Below, one piece after another: positions 5,705-6,926 of a stretch of DNA of 6,926 nt. The notes below the pieces were generated by a model that ran no database searches, was not told the origin of the DNA, and saw only the letters and a list, made by a program, of their open reading frames with translations. The DNA comes from Alphaproteobacteria bacterium (lineage in GTDB: Bacteria > Pseudomonadota > Alphaproteobacteria > UBA3830). The translations under genes and the position numbers were made by a program. Where the stretch lies: NCBI GenBank assembly GCA_025998775.1, contig BNWK01000068.1, positions 1 through 6,926 of the forward strand, in the 5' to 3' direction. Each line of letters starts with the position of its first letter. The stretch's first letter is position 1.

Positions 5705-5738
5705 GAATCCTCGTCCTTTAGGGCGGGGAGGATGTCAA
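5705..5738 (+). repeat. IS605-type right end: guide, hairpin and cleavage site
   Basis: GAAT (5705-5708) precedes a stem CCTC (5709-5712) / GAGG (5728-5731) with a CC-TTTA-GG inner hairpin, and TCAA (5735-5738) marks the cleavage point. In TnpB systems this region is also the 3' scaffold of the omegaRNA, so the guide would be the flanking DNA starting at 5739. Confidence 0.75.
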
Positions 5739-5772
5739 TCCAGCAGCGTGACGCTGGACTCGTTTTCTTTTT
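5739..5772 (+). terminator. Possible rho-independent terminator before the primase gene
   Basis: TCCAGC (5739-5744) pairs with GCTGGA (5753-5758), with an alternative inner AGCG/CGCT stem. It is followed by a T-rich run (TTTTCTTTTT, 5763-5772). It would stop plus-strand transcripts arriving from the left. It begins at the exact base after the IS605 right end, so it belonged to the pre-insertion locus, perhaps downstream of the serine-tailed gene. Confidence 0.5.
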
Positions 5773-5780
5773 AACACAAA

Positions 5781-5786
5781 AAGGAG
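5781..5786 (+). promoter_or_regulatory. SD supporting a TTG start for the primase gene
   Basis: AAGGAG, preceded by more A, 6 nt before TTG 5793. No ATG lies nearby in frame, so this site decides the start. Confidence 0.75.
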
Positions 5787-5792
5787 TCGACA

Positions 5793-6746
5793 TTGAAAAT
5801 ACATCTCGCACACAATGAAGAAGCTCCAGTAAGAGGATCCAACGTCACGTTGGCTCCAGTAAACGTGTCCAGCTTCAAGCTGGTGAAACATATGACAGAC
5901 CACGGCATAAAACTAATAGGATGCTACGATAGCGGTGCCGCCATAGCCAGTGGTGAAGAATACAATACTGCATTTACCTCTGACATCACAGAAATCCAGA
6001 ACCTAATGCAAGGCAACGGAGACAAACATGGACATGCACGCGGACAAATCATCAGGCTATTTCGATTTATTCCGGCAAACGCAGACTTTGTTTGTATCGA
6101 TATTGATCGTGGCCATGCAAACGGCATAGATGGATTGGCTAAGTTCTATGAAATGTTCGAGAAGCTTAATATTTTTCGACCACAACTTCCGAAGATACTA
6201 CAAGATATTGAGAATGGAAGTTTTCCCGTTTACACGGATACGCCATCAGGCGGTTTCCATCTCTATTTCAAATACAAAGGTCGAGCAATGAAGAAGTGCA
6301 TTCCGGCTCCAAATGTTGAGATATTTCATGCAAATGGAGCCGTAGCTGCACCCGGCAGTATCAAAAACGATAAGCCGTACATTTTTCATGGTAGTTTGGA
6401 TGATGCGCCGAAACTACCACCAATTATCGAGAAGATAATCCATCAGTCTATGGCGTCAGAAGACCAGTGGAAGGCTCCACCAAAATTCACATATCAGCAG
6501 CCAAGAGACAAAAGCATACCAACATTGGAGCAACTGGCGGAATACGCAGAAAACGACGGTAACTATGCCGGAAGAAATGAACTTTGTTTTGAAATCGCTC
6601 GTCGTGCAGCAAGATACGGCGACTATTACTCCAAGAATGAAGTAATTAGCTTTTTGCAAAGCTACCACAGGACTAGTGGTCACAAACAAATAAAAAACGC
6701 CGTAAGTTCGGCATACAAATACAGGAGGATTCGCAATGGACATTAA
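5793..6746 (+). CDS. Primase-polymerase (Prim-Pol, AEP superfamily) with PriCT-like C-terminus, 317 aa
   Basis: This is likely the replication-initiation primase of a phage, plasmid or satellite: it would make primers and extend them on single-stranded DNA. AEP motifs appear in order. Motif I is VCIDIDRGH (residues 100-108; metal ligands D103 and D105). Motif II is TPSGGFHLYF (150-159; H156). Motif III is NVEIFHANGAVAAPGS (174-189; E176, and the PGS typical of Pfam Prim-Pol). A linker around 220-245 leads to a helical C-terminal domain with GRNELCFEIARRAARYG (260-276) and EVISFLQSYH, resembling PriCT_1. TTG 5793 is supported by AAGGAG six bases upstream. No helicase domain is attached, so a separate helicase, from the host or downstream, is expected. 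It overlaps the next small ORF by 11 bp, suggesting an operon. The family call rests on motifs read by eye. Confidence 0.8.
   Translation: MKIHLAHNEEAPVRGSNVTLAPVNVSSFKLVKHMTDHGIKLIGCYDSGAAIASGEEYNTAFTSDITEIQNLMQGNGDKHGHARGQIIRLFRFIPANADFVCIDIDRGHANGIDGLAKFYEMFEKLNIFRPQLPKILQDIENGSFPVYTDTPSGGFHLYFKYKGRAMKKCIPAPNVEIFHANGAVAAPGSIKNDKPYIFHGSLDDAPKLPPIIEKIIHQSMASEDQWKAPPKFTYQQPRDKSIPTLEQLAEYAENDGNYAGRNELCFEIARRAARYGDYYSKNEVISFLQSYHRTSGHKQIKNAVSSAYKYRRIRNGH
6723..6728 (+). promoter_or_regulatory. SD of the 26-aa ORF, inside the primase gene
   Basis: AGGAGG within the last codons of the primase gene, 7 nt before ATG 6736. Its strength and position argue that the tiny ORF is really translated and coupled to the primase. 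Confidence 0.75.
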
Positions 6747-6816
6747 TTTAGCTGTGCAATTCGGTGCAGAAGCAACTACGACAACAACAGCATCTGAAAT
6801 CACGGGCGTTTCATAA
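6736..6816 (+). CDS. Small ORF, 26 aa, threonine-rich, overlapping the primase end
   Basis: I do not recognise this peptide. It starts MDINLAVQFGAEA, continues with five threonines in a row, and ends ASEITGVS before TAA 6814-6816. It is acidic and non-membrane, unlike the hydrophobic small coat proteins of filamentous phages. A perfect AGGAGG and an 11-bp overlap with the primase reading frame suggest translational coupling. Very short genes between replication and later genes are common in compact phages and satellites. It could also be a leader peptide for the gene that begins after the next SD (6846-6851). Confidence 0.55.
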   Translation: MDINLAVQFGAEATTTTTASEITGVS

Positions 6817-6845
6817 AATTTTAGAGATATGTTTAGTTAATATTT

Positions 6846-6851
6846 AGGAGG
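6846..6851 (+). promoter_or_regulatory. SD for a gene leaving the window on the right
   Basis: AGGAGG at the third SD-led junction in a row on this strand. The bases just after it (6851-6865) can form a small hairpin, GCTTGT-TCG-ACGAGC, which might limit access. No start codon sits at the ideal 5-9 nt distance. Confidence 0.5.
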
Positions 6852-6852
6852 C

Positions 6853-6926
6853 TTGTTCGACGAGCTTGCATTACATAAAAATGCACAAAAAAGTAGCAAA
6901 AAACGATCGGTTGCTACGTCTTTCAC
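6853..6926 (+). CDS. Possible start of a further small basic protein, truncated by the window
   Basis: Two frames are open to the window edge and I cannot choose between them. From TTG 6853 the peptide reads LFDELALHKNAQKSSKKRSV, but that TTG is only one base from the AGGAGG. From ATG 6881 it reads MHKKVAKNDRLLRLS, with an in-frame TTG at 6866 as a longer option; that ATG lies 29 nt from the SD. Both are lysine-rich at the start. Function unknown. Confidence 0.25.
   Translation, partial: MFDELALHKNAQKSSKKRSVATSF
6893..6917. repeat. 7-bp inverted repeat around CGATCG at the window end
   Basis: GTAGCAA (6893-6899) pairs with TTGCTAC (6911-6917). The loop contains the palindrome CGATCG; A-rich sequence lies before and CTTT after. 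It could be a bidirectional terminator or a protein site, or be incidental inside a coding region. Confidence 0.35.

Larger units (their letters stand above)
4322..5738. mobile_element. IS605-type element (IS200/IS605 family), about 1.4 kb, tnpB decayed
   Basis: Divergent tnpA (minus) and tnpB (plus) lie between two subterminal hairpins, the layout of IS605. The right end fits the IS608 scheme: GAAT (5705-5708) directly before a CCTC/GAGG hairpin, with TCAA (5735-5738) a few bases after it as the cleavage site. On the left, a hairpin at 4338-4357 is preceded by AAAA. By analogy with the IS608 guide pairing, the cleavage site would be TTAT (4318-4321), giving a first element base of 4322; that left boundary is an inference. 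These elements move as single strands and make no target duplication. The element is shorter than typical IS605 because of the tnpB deletion. It landed at the end of the serine tract. Confidence 0.8.

Noticed and set aside
6456..6803. Minus-strand frame opposite the primase C-terminus and the 26-aa ORF
   Set aside because: No SD, low-complexity hydrophobic content, and antisense to the Prim-Pol gene, which has ordered motifs.
1..6926. tRNA, rRNA or CRISPR array anywhere in the window
   Set aside because: No cloverleaf-like sequence with a TTCGAATC-type arm, no rRNA signatures and no regularly spaced repeats were seen on either strand by eye.

Overview
The window is bacterial. Shine-Dalgarno sites are strong (AGGAGG, AAGGAG), TTG is used as a start, genes overlap, and it holds transposases from four bacterial insertion-sequence families. 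Base composition is moderate to AT-rich. I cannot name a genus: the few non-transposon genes are a primase-polymerase, a serine-tailed small protein and orphan hypotheticals, and none is taxon-specific. The region is accessory DNA, a stack of mobile elements beside a small replication module.

Layout: (1) 1-240 is the end of an IS4/Tn5-like element, with the transposase N-terminus on the minus strand. (2) 241-722 has no convincing gene but holds two clean inverted repeats. (3) 723-1103 minus is an orphan 126-aa gene with a perfect SD. (4) 1104-1525 is mostly non-coding. (5) 1526-2602 is a complete-looking IS5-family element with perfect 12-bp ends and an ATT repeat on each side. Directly to its right, 2604-2753 encodes a group II intron-type reverse transcriptase fragment with the YADD box, so the IS landed in or beside a decaying retroelement. 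(6) 2831-3748 minus is an IS110-family DEDD recombinase. Its upstream leader, about 3749-3900, is strongly foldable and is a candidate bridge RNA. (7) 3950-4335 is a small gene with a poly-serine tail, broken by an apparent one-base frameshift. (8) About 4322-5738 is an IS605-type element with an intact tnpA (minus) and a decayed tnpB (plus) that has an internal deletion and a frameshift. Both terminal hairpins are recognisable. (9) 5739-6926 holds a terminator-like hairpin, a primase-polymerase with a PriCT-like C-terminus, an overlapping 26-aa ORF, and a third SD leading out of the window.

Working together: the right-hand genes look like a compact phage, plasmid or satellite replication operon, with SD-led, tightly packed genes starting with a primase. 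The serine-tailed gene may have been its upstream neighbour before the IS605 element landed between them. The left two thirds is a nest of insertions. The IS5, IS110 and tnpA genes look intact and possibly active. The retroelement, tnpB and the serine-tailed gene are damaged.

The most interesting items are the candidate IS110 bridge RNA, the interrupted reverse transcriptase remnant, the IS605 ends that follow IS608-like guide rules, and the primase plus tiny overlapping ORF.
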